Source of the DNA: Nesterenkonia xinjiangensis
Lineage (GTDB): Bacteria > Actinomycetota > Actinomycetes > Actinomycetales > Micrococcaceae
Direction of reading: 5' to 3'
Assembly: GCF_013410745.1 (NCBI RefSeq)
Contig: NZ_JACCFY010000001.1
Span: 1,364,001 to 1,428,000, forward strand
Length of the DNA stretch: 64,000 nt
Of the stretch, positions 48,528 through 57,180 are shown piece after piece. The notes beneath the pieces are model-generated. The model ran no database searches and was not told where the DNA came from. It saw only the letters and a list, made by a program, of their open reading frames with translations. Within the stretch, counting starts at the first letter, position 1; each line of letters starts with the position of its first letter. Made by a program: the position numbers and the translations under genes.

Positions 48528-50518
48528 TGGGACGGGTGCTGAAGGACGGCCCGAAGATCGGCGAGGTCGCCGTGGCTGCGGGCGTCTCTCGGGCCACCGT
48601 CTCCCGAGTCATGAACGGCCAGGACACTGTCGCCCCGGACATCGCCGACCGCGTGAGGGAGGCCGCCGCGCAGCTGAACTACCGCCCCAGCACCCTGGCC
48701 CGCAGCCTCTCCCTGGGGCGCTCCAGCACAGTAGCCGTCGTCGTGCCGGATCTGCGCAACCCGATGTTCCACCAGGTGCTGCGCGGCGTCATGGACGCCT
48801 CCGAGGCGCAGGGCTACCGCACCCTGGTGGCCGAGACTGCGGACCGCACCGCCGATGAGGCCACCCTCGCCCAGGAGGCCCGGACCCGCTGCGATGCGCT
48901 CATCCTGGTGAACCCGCGCATGCCGCAGCAGACCCTGGATGAGCTGCTGCCCCAGCTGCGCCCCGTGGTGCTGGTCAATCGCACCAGTTCCCACGCGGAC
49001 ATCCCCAGCCTGGTGATCGACCACGCCCAGGGGATCCATCGGCTGGTGGAGCATCTCACCAGCCTGGGCCACCGGCACCTCGCCTATCTGGGCGGGCCCG
49101 ACGGCAGTCTCTCCGACATCCCCCGCCGGGAGGCCCTGGAGACCTCGCTGACCCGCCACCCCGATCTGCGGATCGACCAGCTGCCGGGCGGGGCGACCAT
49201 CGACGCGGGATTCGAGGCAGCCGAGCAGGTGCTGGCCTCGGAAGCCACTGCCGTGGTGGCGTTCAACGATCTGACCGCCTTCGGGCTGCTGGCTCGCCTC
49301 AACGAGTCCGGGGTGAGGGTGCCGGACGGCCTCTCGGTCACCGGCTTCGACGACATCGAGCTCGCCCGCTATGCGAATCCGGCGCTGACGACCGTCAACG
49401 TGCCGCATGCGGAGCTGGGACGCCGGGCCTGGCAGCTGCTGGCCGAGGCCATTGCCGCCGCTTCAGGCAGCACAGCTCCGGGGACGGGGCGGGGCACCGC
49501 ACCGGAGACGTTCACCCCGGAGCTCACGGTGCGCACCAGCACCGGCCCGGTGCCGCCGGCCCGGGAGCTCACCGCCCCCTCCACCGATCTCTCCGGCACC
49601 GCGCACCGGCCCGCTCGTGGATCTGCGGGCGACGACGACGGGGCCCGCTGGTCCCGGCGCGGCGCAGGCTGGCAGCTGCGGCTCGGTGAGCTGGTCCTCG
49701 CGCACAGCATGGGCGGGGAGCGGATGCCGACAGTCCACAGCCCTCGACCCCATCTGCACCCGGTGCGGAGTCTGCGTGGGCGGCTGCTGACGGACCGCAG
49801 CCCGGATGACCACCGGCATCATTACGGCGTCTCCATGACGATCCCTGATGTGGACGGCACCACCTACTGGGGCGGTCGCACCTTCGACGCCGACCACGGC
49901 CCGATGCTGTTGCCGAACCATGGACACCAGCATGTGGAGCACATGGAGACTCTCCACGGAGGGGCCACGCTGCACCAGCAGATCCGCTGGATCGACCAGG
50001 ACCAGCGCCTCCAGCTGCAGGAAAGCCGGGAGATCACCGGGACCGGGATGGCGGAGACGGAGGCCTGGGCAATGCGCTGGTCCTCCCTGCTGCGGGCGGA
50101 GCGGCCGCTGACCATCGCCAGCCCGGCGGTCCGGGGCCGCCCGGGTGCCGGCTATGGAGGCTTCTTCTGGCGCCTGGCCTCCGGCGCGGAGGTGGAGGTG
50201 ATGAACTCCGAAGGGGTTCAGGACGTCCATGGGACACCCGCCCGGTGGGTCTCGGTGGCGGTCCGCCACGACGAGCGCTGGGCGAGCCTGGTACTGGCCC
50301 AGCAGTCCGAGGACCCGTCGCCCTGGTTCGTGCGGGCCTCCGACTACATCGGGCTCGGTCCGGCCCTGGCCTGGGACGTCCCGCTGACGCTGGCCGCCGG
50401 TCAGGTGCACCCGGTGGAGCTGCTCGCCGTCGTGGTGGATCGACGGGTCGGCGCCGGCGAGGTGGACCGTCTGCTGGAGCTCGGTGAAGGCCGGGTGCGG
50501 GCTGCCCGGAGCGCCTGA
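48527..50518 (+). CDS. LacI-family regulator fused to a DUF6807 (PmoA) domain
   Basis: This unusual 663-residue regulator has residues about 8-60 as a LacI helix-turn-helix (PKIGEVAVAAGVSRATVSRVMNGQDTVAPDIADRVREAAAQLNYRPSTLARSLSLG). Residues about 65-335 are the sugar-sensor domain (VAVVVPDLRNPMFHQVLRGVMDASEAQG, TSLGHRHLAYLGGP, VVAFNDLTAFGLLARLNESGVRVPDGLSVTGFDDI). After a linker, residues about 370-655 form a DUF6807 domain (RHHYGVSMTIPDVDGTTYWGGRTFDADHG, GRPGAGYGGFFWRLA, SPWFVRASDYIGLGPALAWDVPL). Typical LacI proteins end near 340 residues. It is continuous with no frameshift. The ATG at 48527 has AGGAGAG in front and overlaps the GH43 stop. It is the best candidate to bind the AAACCGGTTT operators nearby. 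Confidence 0.93.
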   Translation: MGRVLKDGPKIGEVAVAAGVSRATVSRVMNGQDTVAPDIADRVREAAAQLNYRPSTLARSLSLGRSSTVAVVVPDLRNPMFHQVLRGVMDASEAQGYRTLVAETADRTADEATLAQEARTRCDALILVNPRMPQQTLDELLPQLRPVVLVNRTSSHADIPSLVIDHAQGIHRLVEHLTSLGHRHLAYLGGPDGSLSDIPRREALETSLTRHPDLRIDQLPGGATIDAGFEAAEQVLASEATAVVAFNDLTAFGLLARLNESGVRVPDGLSVTGFDDIELARYANPALTTVNVPHAELGRRAWQLLAEAIAAASGSTAPGTGRGTAPETFTPELTVRTSTGPVPPARELTAPSTDLSGTAHRPARGSAGDDDGARWSRRGAGWQLRLGELVLAHSMGGERMPTVHSPRPHLHPVRSLRGRLLTDRSPDDHRHHYGVSMTIPDVDGTTYWGGRTFDADHGPMLLPNHGHQHVEHMETLHGGATLHQQIRWIDQDQRLQLQESREITGTGMAETEAWAMRWSSLLRAERPLTIASPAVRGRPGAGYGGFFWRLASGAEVEVMNSEGVQDVHGTPARWVSVAVRHDERWASLVLAQQSEDPSPWFVRASDYIGLGPALAWDVPLTLAAGQVHPVELLAVVVDRRVGAGEVDRLLELGEGRVRAARSA

Positions 50519-50573
50519 TCATCCGGGCCGGGAGCGGCGTCAGCAGGACCATCGGTGCTGGCCCCGCACGCTC

Positions 50574-52901
50574 TCAGCCGCGCCGCAGCTCCAGGGTCAG
50601 CGGCTCCTCCCCCAGCTCCACGGTGCGGCTCGGCGCCCCGTCGGCGTGCCGCCAGCCGGTTCCGGCCGTGAACTCCAGCCACCGTGACGTCCAGGCCGCC
50701 TGGGACCCGGGGCGACGGCGCAGCGTCGCGCGGGCGTGCCCCGGGTCCCAGGCGAGTTCCTCGAGGATGAGCCCTTCCGGTCCGCACAGACCGCTGACGG
50801 CGCCGGTGGACCACCTCTGGGGCAGCGCCGGCAGCAGCACGGCCTGGCCGGGCCGGCTGGTCAGCAGCATCGCGGCGACGACGGCCGGGAAACCCCCCGA
50901 GGCATCAGCGTTGAGGATGGATGACGGGTCGTGGGTGGACATCATGCTGGGGTGCCAGTGCTGCTGGGCGAGCGTGTGCACGATCCTCAGCGCCAACTCG
51001 GCCTCGCCGAGGCGGGCCGCCACCACACCGAGCTCGCACAGGCCGAAGGCCATCTGCATGCTCTCCGGCGGGTCCGACTCGCGGTAGGTGAGCCGCTGCC
51101 GCACCGTGGTCAGGGCGGCCGCCCGCATCTGCGGGGTGTCGAAGGCCTCGTCCCCCTCGGCTCCGAAGGCGTACAGGTGGGAGGCGTGCCGATGGTGCGG
51201 CTCATCAGGGAAGCCGGGATGCGCCCACTCGGCCAGCGCGCCGGCGGGGGTCAGCATCGGCGCCGGGAGGCTCTCCCGCAGCCGAGCCCAACGCCGGGCA
51301 TGCGTCTCATCGCCGACCAGCCGCCCGATCCGGGTCGCCACGACGGCGGCGTCGCGGATCGCAGCGATGTCGGAGGTGGCGTCCACGGCCAGCGGGTTCG
51401 GCGCCCGGTGCGGGGTGTTCTCCGGCGAGTAGCTGGGCACCAGATGGACGGTGCCGTCGTGGTGGTGCACGGCGGTCTCGCAGCAGCGCATCACCTCCTG
51501 GGCGAAGGACCACAGCCACGGCAGCAGGGTGGTGTCTCCGGTCGCCGAGAACAGGTCCCAGCCCTGCCGCAGCACCCAGGGCCCGCAGCCGATCCAGAAG
51601 AGGTGAGGAAATTCCACGGAGAAGTGGGTGGAATGCCCGTGGGTGCTCAGCCGAGCGGGCAGCAGCAGCCCCTCGGCGCCGAGGACCCGGCGCGCATTCT
51701 CTCGGAAATCCGGCAGGTGGCGGGAGATCAGTCGCAGCAGACTCCATCGCAGCTCCGGCATGCCGGTGGAGATCATCGAGGCGGTCGCCCCCAGCGTGAC
51801 GTTGCCGTTGAGCGTATAGTCCCCGGACCAGGCGGGAGACCGCGTGCCCTGCCACAGGCCCGTCAGGTTCGGCGGCAGCACCCCGGTGGAGGAGATGATC
51901 GTATGCCGAGAGGCCGCGTAGACCAGCTCCACCAGGGCATCTTCGGCTGCGGGCTCGCCCTGGCGGGCGGCGGCGAGCAGCTCCTCGGTGGACCGATCGG
52001 TCCAAGAATGCTCCGCGGCCTCGTGCCGCACCCCGAGGCTGAACCGGCTGCGCGCTGCCAGCACCTCCCGCGGCGTCGACAGGCATGAGGCGTTCGCGCC
52101 CAGGAGGGGGTCATGGGCCGGCGCCCCCTCCACCGTCACATGGAGCCGCAGCACGGTCTCGACTCCGGGCCGCAGGGGCAGCCGCGCGACGACGGCGCCG
52201 TCGCCGTGCCGCTCGGCCTCCGGCAAGGGGCCCACTGTCGTCTCCGCCGTCTCATGAGCTGTCCGCTCGGCGCCGACGCGCAATCGTGCCTGCCCCTCGT
52301 CAAGGAAAACGTGGGACCGCATCTGAGCGGCGGGGCCCTCTGTGGACGAATCCCCGCCCCCCTCCGAGAGTCGCAGTCCGAGCTCGCCCGAAGCCTGGGA
52401 GCTGAGCGTGAGGAGGACGCTCTGCTGACCGTGGTGCGGCTGCATCCGCAGCGTCTGCCGGCCTCGACGGGCGTCCTCCCAGCTGATCTCGGCGACGCCG
52501 GTGCTCAGATCCACGTGCCGTCGTCGGCTGCCCGGCACGGGTGCGGCCTCCGGATCGGTGATCGTCAGCCGTGCCGCCGGAACGAAGGGATCCGTCCAGA
52601 TCAGGGACCCGTCCGGGCTGTGCTCGGCGGCCGCGGCGGCCAGCAGATCACCGGCTCTCGCGGCGTCACCCTCCATCATCGCCTGCCGCATGCCCGGAAG
52701 TCGGGACCGCAGATCCGGCGCCGGACCGCGCGGATTGACCGGGAGGAAGAACTCCTCATGGGTGAGGTCCACCCGGTGCTCCCCGGGAGCCCCGTGCAGG
52801 AGGGCGCCCACCCGGCCGGTGCCCACCGGGATGCCATGCTCCCAGTCCTCTCCGGCGGAGATGCTGGTGAACGTGGCAGGGGGCGGAGATGGCGCGACCA
52901 T
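50574..52901 (-). CDS. Glycoside hydrolase family 95 protein (alpha-L-fucosidase/galactosidase type)
   Basis: This 775-residue GH95 enzyme has an N-terminal beta-sandwich starting DWEHGIPVGTGRVGALLHGAPGEHRVDLTHEEFF, then an (alpha/alpha)6 barrel with PPNLTGLWQGTRSPAWSGDYTLNGNVTLGATASMI (residues about 345-380; the LNGN motif fits the catalytic Asn pair), HFSVEFPHLFWIGCGPWVLRQGWDLF and VPSYSPENTPHR, whose Glu fits the general acid, and a C-terminal beta domain with PSSILNADASGGFPAVVAAMLLTSRPG, whose Asp fits the base. GH95 members cleave alpha-1,2-L-fucose or alpha-L-galactose, both present in rhamnogalacturonan II. It has no signal peptide and is last in the transporter operon. Confidence 0.9.
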   Translation of the reverse strand: MVAPSPPPATFTSISAGEDWEHGIPVGTGRVGALLHGAPGEHRVDLTHEEFFLPVNPRGPAPDLRSRLPGMRQAMMEGDAARAGDLLAAAAAEHSPDGSLIWTDPFVPAARLTITDPEAAPVPGSRRRHVDLSTGVAEISWEDARRGRQTLRMQPHHGQQSVLLTLSSQASGELGLRLSEGGGDSSTEGPAAQMRSHVFLDEGQARLRVGAERTAHETAETTVGPLPEAERHGDGAVVARLPLRPGVETVLRLHVTVEGAPAHDPLLGANASCLSTPREVLAARSRFSLGVRHEAAEHSWTDRSTEELLAAARQGEPAAEDALVELVYAASRHTIISSTGVLPPNLTGLWQGTRSPAWSGDYTLNGNVTLGATASMISTGMPELRWSLLRLISRHLPDFRENARRVLGAEGLLLPARLSTHGHSTHFSVEFPHLFWIGCGPWVLRQGWDLFSATGDTTLLPWLWSFAQEVMRCCETAVHHHDGTVHLVPSYSPENTPHRAPNPLAVDATSDIAAIRDAAVVATRIGRLVGDETHARRWARLRESLPAPMLTPAGALAEWAHPGFPDEPHHRHASHLYAFGAEGDEAFDTPQMRAAALTTVRQRLTYRESDPPESMQMAFGLCELGVVAARLGEAELALRIVHTLAQQHWHPSMMSTHDPSSILNADASGGFPAVVAAMLLTSRPGQAVLLPALPQRWSTGAVSGLCGPEGLILEELAWDPGHARATLRRRPGSQAAWTSRWLEFTAGTGWRHADGAPSRTVELGEEPLTLELRRG

Positions 52902-52957
52902 CCGATTCCTCTCAGCTGAGGGTGATACCCCTGGCAGGACGGGCCGTCACGCCAGGA

Positions 52958-53896
52958 TCACTTCAGGCCTGTGGTGGCGATGCCCTTGACCAGGTATTTC
53001 TGACCCATGATGAAGAATGCCACGATCGGAAGCAAGGACACCACTGACATCGCGAACATCGGACCCCACGCGGACTGACCTTCGGCATCCATGAACTGCC
53101 GCAGAGCCAGCGGCACGGTGTAGAGGTTGGGATCGGTGATGTAGATGAGCGGGGAGAAGAACTCGTTCCAGGTGCTGATGAAGGTGAAGATCGCCGTCGT
53201 GGCGAAGGCGGGCACGCACAGCGGGGCGATGATCTGGAAGAAGATCCGGAAGGGACCGCAGCCGTCGATCCGGGCGGCGTCGTCGAGCTCCTTGGGCAGG
53301 GCCCTCATGAACTGGACCATCAGGAAGATGAAGAAGGCGTTCGAGGCCAGGAAGTTCGGCACCACCAGCGGCAGGTAGGTGTTCAGCCAGCCGAGCTCGG
53401 AGAAGATGATGTACTGCGGGATCAGCAGCACATGGCCGGGCAGCATCAGGGTGATCAGCGCGAGTCCGAAGAAGAACCGCCGTCCCGGGAACTCGAGACG
53501 GGCGAAGGCGTAGGCGGCCAGAGCCGAGCTGACCACGGTGCCCACGATGCTGAGGCTGACCACGATCGCCGAGTTGACGATGTAGTGCCCGAAGGGGTGC
53601 TGCAGCGAGTTCCAGCCGTCCGCGTAGTTCTCGAACCGCCACTCCGAGGGCCACAGCCCCTGCTCGGTGAAGATGTTGGCATCCGGCTTCACCGAGCTGG
53701 AGAGCATCCACAGCAACGGGTACATCATCAGCAGCGCGACGCCGCACAGGATCACATGCCTCAGGAACCTCCGCTGGGCGGTGTCCTGGGCGTCCACCGG
53801 GCCCGGATCGAGGTCCCCGGAGTCGCGTCGAGACCGCTGTCTCCGGGTCAGTGCACGGGCCGCCGTCGGGGTGGCCGTGGTGGTGGGGATGGCCAT
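52958..53896 (-). CDS. Sugar ABC transporter permease (MalG type)
   Basis: This 312-residue inner-membrane subunit has a 45-residue polar N-terminus, then RFLRHVILCGVALLMMYPLLWMLSSSV and further segments (FFFGLALITLMLPGHVLLIPQYIIF and others). The EAA loop is ELDDAARIDGCGPFRIFFQIIAPL, and the chain ends KGIATTGLK. ATG 53896 follows the stop of the MalF-type permease by 17 bases; the longer frame to 54211 is not used because it runs through that gene. It could also serve the orphan binding proteins in the window, which is an inference. Confidence 0.93.
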   Translation of the reverse strand: MAIPTTTATPTAARALTRRQRSRRDSGDLDPGPVDAQDTAQRRFLRHVILCGVALLMMYPLLWMLSSSVKPDANIFTEQGLWPSEWRFENYADGWNSLQHPFGHYIVNSAIVVSLSIVGTVVSSALAAYAFARLEFPGRRFFFGLALITLMLPGHVLLIPQYIIFSELGWLNTYLPLVVPNFLASNAFFIFLMVQFMRALPKELDDAARIDGCGPFRIFFQIIAPLCVPAFATTAIFTFISTWNEFFSPLIYITDPNLYTVPLALRQFMDAEGQSAWGPMFAMSVVSLLPIVAFFIMGQKYLVKGIATTGLK

Positions 53897-53913
53897 CTCA
53901 AGCCTGCTTTCTG

Positions 53914-54870
53914 TCAGTTCTCGTAATAGACCCAGTACTTCTGCGCGATGAAGTTCACCGCGGTGAACGCGGCGATGATCACCAGCAGCAGCCAGGCCAT
54001 GGCTGAGGCGTAACCCATGTTGAAGCGGCTGAAGCCCTCGATGTAGAGGTTCAGGTTGTAGAAGAGCGTGGAGCCGGCCGGCCCTCCGGAGCCGTTGGAG
54101 AGGACGTAGCCCTGGGTGAAGGTCTGCAGCGTCCCGATGGTGGCCAGCACCAGGTTGAAGAAGATGATCGGGCTGATCAGCGGCAACGTGATGGACCGGA
54201 ACTGCCGCCACCGGGTGGCACCGTCGACGGCGGCGGCCTCGTAGTACATGGTGGGGACCTGTCGCAGCGAGGCGAGAAAGATCACCATGGGGGCGCCGAA
54301 GGTCCAGACATTGAGGATGATCAGCACGCTCAGCGCCGTGCTGGGGTCAGAGACCCACGCCGGACCGTCGATTCCGAACCAGCCCAGGAAGGTGTTCACG
54401 ATCCCCCGGGTGCCGAAGATCTGCCGCCACAGCATGACGATGGCGACGCTGCCGCCCAACAGCGAGGGCAAGTAGTACACGGCTCGGTAGAGCGGAAGTC
54501 CCCGCAGGCCTCGGTTCAGCGCGAGCGCCACCCCGAGAGCCGCGATCAGCGACAGCGGCACCGAGACCAGCGTGTAGGTGAAGGTCACGATCAGCGACTG
54601 GCCCACCCGCGGATCCCGGAAGAGCTCGATGAAGTTCTCGAGGCCCACCCAGCTGGGCGGGGTGAGCAGGTCATAGTCCGTGAACCCCAGGTACAGGGAC
54701 GCACCGAAGGGCACGATCGTGAACAGCATCCCGAGGAACCAGGGCAGCAGGAAGATGTATCCGGCCCACTGGATCGGGCGGCGCCGTCGTCGGGTCCTTC
54801 GCTGCGGCGACGGCGCCGGCCGCGCCTCGTCGGACGCCCGCTGAGGGGCCTCGGTCGCCATCACCGCCAT
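53914..54870 (-). CDS. Sugar ABC transporter permease (MalF type)
   Basis: This 318-residue subunit has an Arg-rich cytoplasmic N-terminus (RRTRRRRRPIQW) and about six membrane segments: GYIFLLPWFLGMLFTIVPFGASLYLG, PLYRAVYYLPSLLGGSVAIVMLW, and others. The EAA loop is TMYYEAAAVDGATRWRQFRSITLPLIS. It begins 28 bases after the binding-protein stop, with GGAGGAG in front. The operon order is binding protein, MalF-type, MalG-type, GH95. No ATPase gene is present. Confidence 0.93.
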   Translation of the reverse strand: MAVMATEAPQRASDEARPAPSPQRRTRRRRRPIQWAGYIFLLPWFLGMLFTIVPFGASLYLGFTDYDLLTPPSWVGLENFIELFRDPRVGQSLIVTFTYTLVSVPLSLIAALGVALALNRGLRGLPLYRAVYYLPSLLGGSVAIVMLWRQIFGTRGIVNTFLGWFGIDGPAWVSDPSTALSVLIILNVWTFGAPMVIFLASLRQVPTMYYEAAAVDGATRWRQFRSITLPLISPIIFFNLVLATIGTLQTFTQGYVLSNGSGGPAGSTLFYNLNLYIEGFSRFNMGYASAMAWLLLVIIAAFTAVNFIAQKYWVYYEN

Positions 54871-54898
54871 GTCAGACTCCTCCCCCTCGATGCCCGGA

Positions 54899-56239
54899 TC
54901 ATGCCAGCCCCATGGCGCTGTCGGCCGTCTCGCGAAGTCGGGCGGCGGCCTCCTGCGGCGTCAGCCGACCGAACTGGACCTCTTCGTCGACCTCGGTCAG
55001 CATGTCCTGCACTGCCGAACCTCCCGCCGGGTCCGGCCGGGACTCGGGCAGATCCTCCTCGGACAGGTCCATGAGGTACTGCATGGACTCCTGGTCGGCC
55101 TCGCTGAGGGAGTCGGCGATCTCCTCGGCGACGGCTTCGCTGCAGGGCAGGCCCCGGGTGACCCCGACGGCGGCGTTGCCCTCGGCGTCGTTGACGATGA
55201 AGTTGAGAAGGTCCAGCGCGCCTTCGACGTTCGGGGCCTCGGCACCGATGGACCAGTACATGGCTGTGTCGATCGACATCCCACGACGCACAGACTGCAC
55301 CTCGCCCGGGAAGCGGCAGAGCTGCAGCGGACCATCGACGACCTCGCCGTGGACCTCGAGGTTGTTGGTGGGGATGACCTGCCCGGCCACCCGGCCCGCC
55401 GCGATGGCGGACTCGGCGGCCGAGCTGCCGGTCACGTCGAGGAATCCTGCCGGCGGAAGTCCCCCACTCTCGCGCTGCTCCACGGACATCTCGAACCACG
55501 CGGCCAACGTCTCCTCGCTGGCGCCGAAGAGGCCGTCCTCGGTATAGAGGTCCTCCCCGGCCTGCCGCACCCAGACCACCAGGTTCTGGATGGTGGCGAA
55601 GGAGAGGTCGACTCCGTAGACCTCGTCGCCCCCGGACCGTGCGGCTTCGGTGATCTCCCGGCTGAAGTCCCAGAGATCGTCCCAGGACCAGGTCAGGTGA
55701 TCGGGGACTTCGGCCCCGTAGCTGCCCGCCAGGTCCGTGTTGATGATGAACCCGACCGTGTTGAGGCCGGCAGGGATGCCGTAGAGGTCATCGCCGACGC
55801 GTCCCAGGGGGTACGTGTCTGGCACATCGCTCAGGTCCAGGACGTCGAGGTGGTCATTGAGGTTGAGCAGCGTCCCGCGGTCCGCGTACTCCCGGAGGCC
55901 GTCACGACGCTGGTTCATGATGTCGGGGATGTCTCCGGCGGCGAACCGTGTCGCCATGCGGTCCTGGTAGGGCCCGGAGTCCGCGTAGTCGGTGACGATG
56001 GTGACGTCGGAGTGACGGCCCCGGTAGACGTCGAGCATGGCTTCGGTCTGCTCGGACCGTGCCGCATCGCCCCACCAGATCATGTTGATCGAGTCGGCAG
56101 CTCCGCCCGCGGAGGCGCTGCCGCCCCCGAACCGATCGCAGCCGGCGAGGGTCAGCGCGGCCGCACCTCCCATTCCGAGGTTGAGAAGTGTGCGTCGGGA
56201 GAGCCCCGAGCGCGCCGTGTGTCGCCGATCCTGTTCCAT
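54899..56239 (-). CDS. Sugar-binding lipoprotein with Tat signal (complete transporter operon)
   Basis: This 446-residue protein has ATG 56239 with AAGGAGG 5 bases upstream, a twin-arginine motif (LSRRTLLNLG) and lipobox LAGC (Cys 34). It is a distant relative of the seven-copy family: MIWWGDAARSEQTEAMLDVYRGRH, DIMNQRRDGLREYADRGTLLNL, HLTWSWDDLWDF, VWVRQAGEDLYTEDGLFG and VTRGLPCSEAV. IIQMD is lost. It is the only pectin-side binding protein in the window followed by its own complete permease pair. GH95 downstream suggests a fucose- or galactose-decorated oligosaccharide as ligand. Confidence 0.92.
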   Translation of the reverse strand: MEQDRRHTARSGLSRRTLLNLGMGGAAALTLAGCDRFGGGSASAGGAADSINMIWWGDAARSEQTEAMLDVYRGRHSDVTIVTDYADSGPYQDRMATRFAAGDIPDIMNQRRDGLREYADRGTLLNLNDHLDVLDLSDVPDTYPLGRVGDDLYGIPAGLNTVGFIINTDLAGSYGAEVPDHLTWSWDDLWDFSREITEAARSGGDEVYGVDLSFATIQNLVVWVRQAGEDLYTEDGLFGASEETLAAWFEMSVEQRESGGLPPAGFLDVTGSSAAESAIAAGRVAGQVIPTNNLEVHGEVVDGPLQLCRFPGEVQSVRRGMSIDTAMYWSIGAEAPNVEGALDLLNFIVNDAEGNAAVGVTRGLPCSEAVAEEIADSLSEADQESMQYLMDLSEEDLPESRPDPAGGSAVQDMLTEVDEEVQFGRLTPQEAAARLRETADSAMGLA

Positions 56240-56283
56240 GCAGACCTCCTTGTCGCTGGGGACGGATCCCCGCCACACCGGCT

Positions 56284-56344
56284 AGAAACCGGTTTCTCAC
56301 TGTGAGTGAGCGTCACGATACTCTGTGATTCAGAACACTTTCAA
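56284..56344 (-). promoter_or_regulatory. Promoter and operator of the GH95/transporter operon
   Basis: On the minus strand TTGAAA (56339-56344) and TATCGT (56315-56320) have an 18-base spacer. The palindrome AGAAACCGGTTTCT (56284-56297) lies downstream of the start region, identical in core to 45405 and 57116. Confidence 0.7.
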
Positions 56345-56512
56345 CAGGTCGCAGGGGCCTGGATCATGCCCGTTGTATGTCCCTCCATGCCCAGCGCGCA
56401 TGAACCCGGCACGGCCTGGGGACCGAGAGACCCACCCCACCCACTCCCGCGACAACGCGTCCTCGACTACGCTGAACACGTCACATCGCGCAGTCCCATG
56501 AAGGAGCACACC

Positions 56513-56941
56513 ATGTCAGGTCCGATCATCGTCGGCGTCGACGGCAGCCCCACGGCCCGCAAGGCCGCGGAGAAGGCCCGCGCCCTCGCCATCAAGCTGA
56601 ACGCCCCGCTGCATGTGGTCTCGGCCTACGCCGACGACCGCACCGAGGTCGTCAGCAGCGGATCGGACCAGTGGGTCGTCTCCGACGCTGACAACGCCCG
56701 CTACATCGCCGAGAAGGTCGCCGAGACCCTCAAGGCGCCCGAGGCGGAGATCCTGCCCCGCTCGGTGCACGGCAAGCCTGCCGATGCGCTGATCGGCTAT
56801 GCGGAGAAGGTCGACGCCGACATCATCGTCGTCGGCAACCAGCGCATGCGCGGCGTGAGCCGAGTGCTGGGCAGCGTGGCCAACTCGGTCTCGCACAACG
56901 CCACCTGCGACGTCTACATCGCCAACACCTACGCCGACTGA
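56513..56941 (+). CDS. Universal stress protein (UspA family)
   Basis: This single-domain, 142-residue universal stress protein begins GPIIVGVDGSPTARKAAEKARALA and ends GNQRMRGVSRVLGSVANSVSHNATCDVYIAN. The G-x2-G-x9-G-type loop (GNQRMRGVSRVLGSVANS) is the ATP-binding signature, so it is the nucleotide-binding kind. ATG 56513 has AAGGAG 7 bases upstream; the frame open from 56306 is not needed. It has no evident link to the sugar genes around it and ends at a strong terminator. Confidence 0.9.
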   Translation: MSGPIIVGVDGSPTARKAAEKARALAIKLNAPLHVVSAYADDRTEVVSSGSDQWVVSDADNARYIAEKVAETLKAPEAEILPRSVHGKPADALIGYAEKVDADIIVVGNQRMRGVSRVLGSVANSVSHNATCDVYIANTYAD

Positions 56942-56967
56942 CGCCCCGCGTCACCACCAGCGCGACG

Positions 56968-56997
56968 ACGGCCCCGGCAGTGATCTGCCGGGGCCGT
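56968..56997 (+). terminator. Terminator hairpin after the universal stress protein
   Basis: A perfect 13-bp stem (ACGGCCCCGGCAG and its complement) with the loop TGAT lies 26 bases after the stop. Flanking CAGCGCG/CGCGCTG can extend it. Confidence 0.75.
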
Positions 56998-57085
56998 CGC
57001 GCTGCGCCGTGCTTCCACCCCTAATCCGGCAGGCGCAGCCCATTACGCAGTGCGTGCAGGGAATCGCGTGATGCCTGATCGGTCC

Positions 57086-57131
57086 TGGACCCTGGAGGAG
57101 CCCCGATCTACGGTCGAGAAACCGGTTTCTC
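57086..57131 (+). promoter_or_regulatory. Promoter and operator of the secreted pectinase gene
   Basis: TGGACC (57086-57091) and TACGGT (57109-57114) have a 17-base spacer, and the 16-bp perfect palindrome GAGAAACCGGTTTCTC (57116-57131) starts 2 bases after the -10. Occupancy would block initiation directly. Confidence 0.7.
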
Positions 57132-57180
57132 AGTGATTCCGGTCACATCAAGGTACTGATTCTCGCCGGAAAGGCCCCAG

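Noticed and set aside
41973-50518. Methane monooxygenase (PmoA) function for the DUF6807 domains
   Set aside because: The old family label is misleading; there are no membrane segments, partner subunits or methanotroph context.
50519-50573. Terminator between the convergent LacI-DUF6807 and GH95 genes
   Set aside because: Only short CAGC/GCTG-type pairings are visible, too weak to call.
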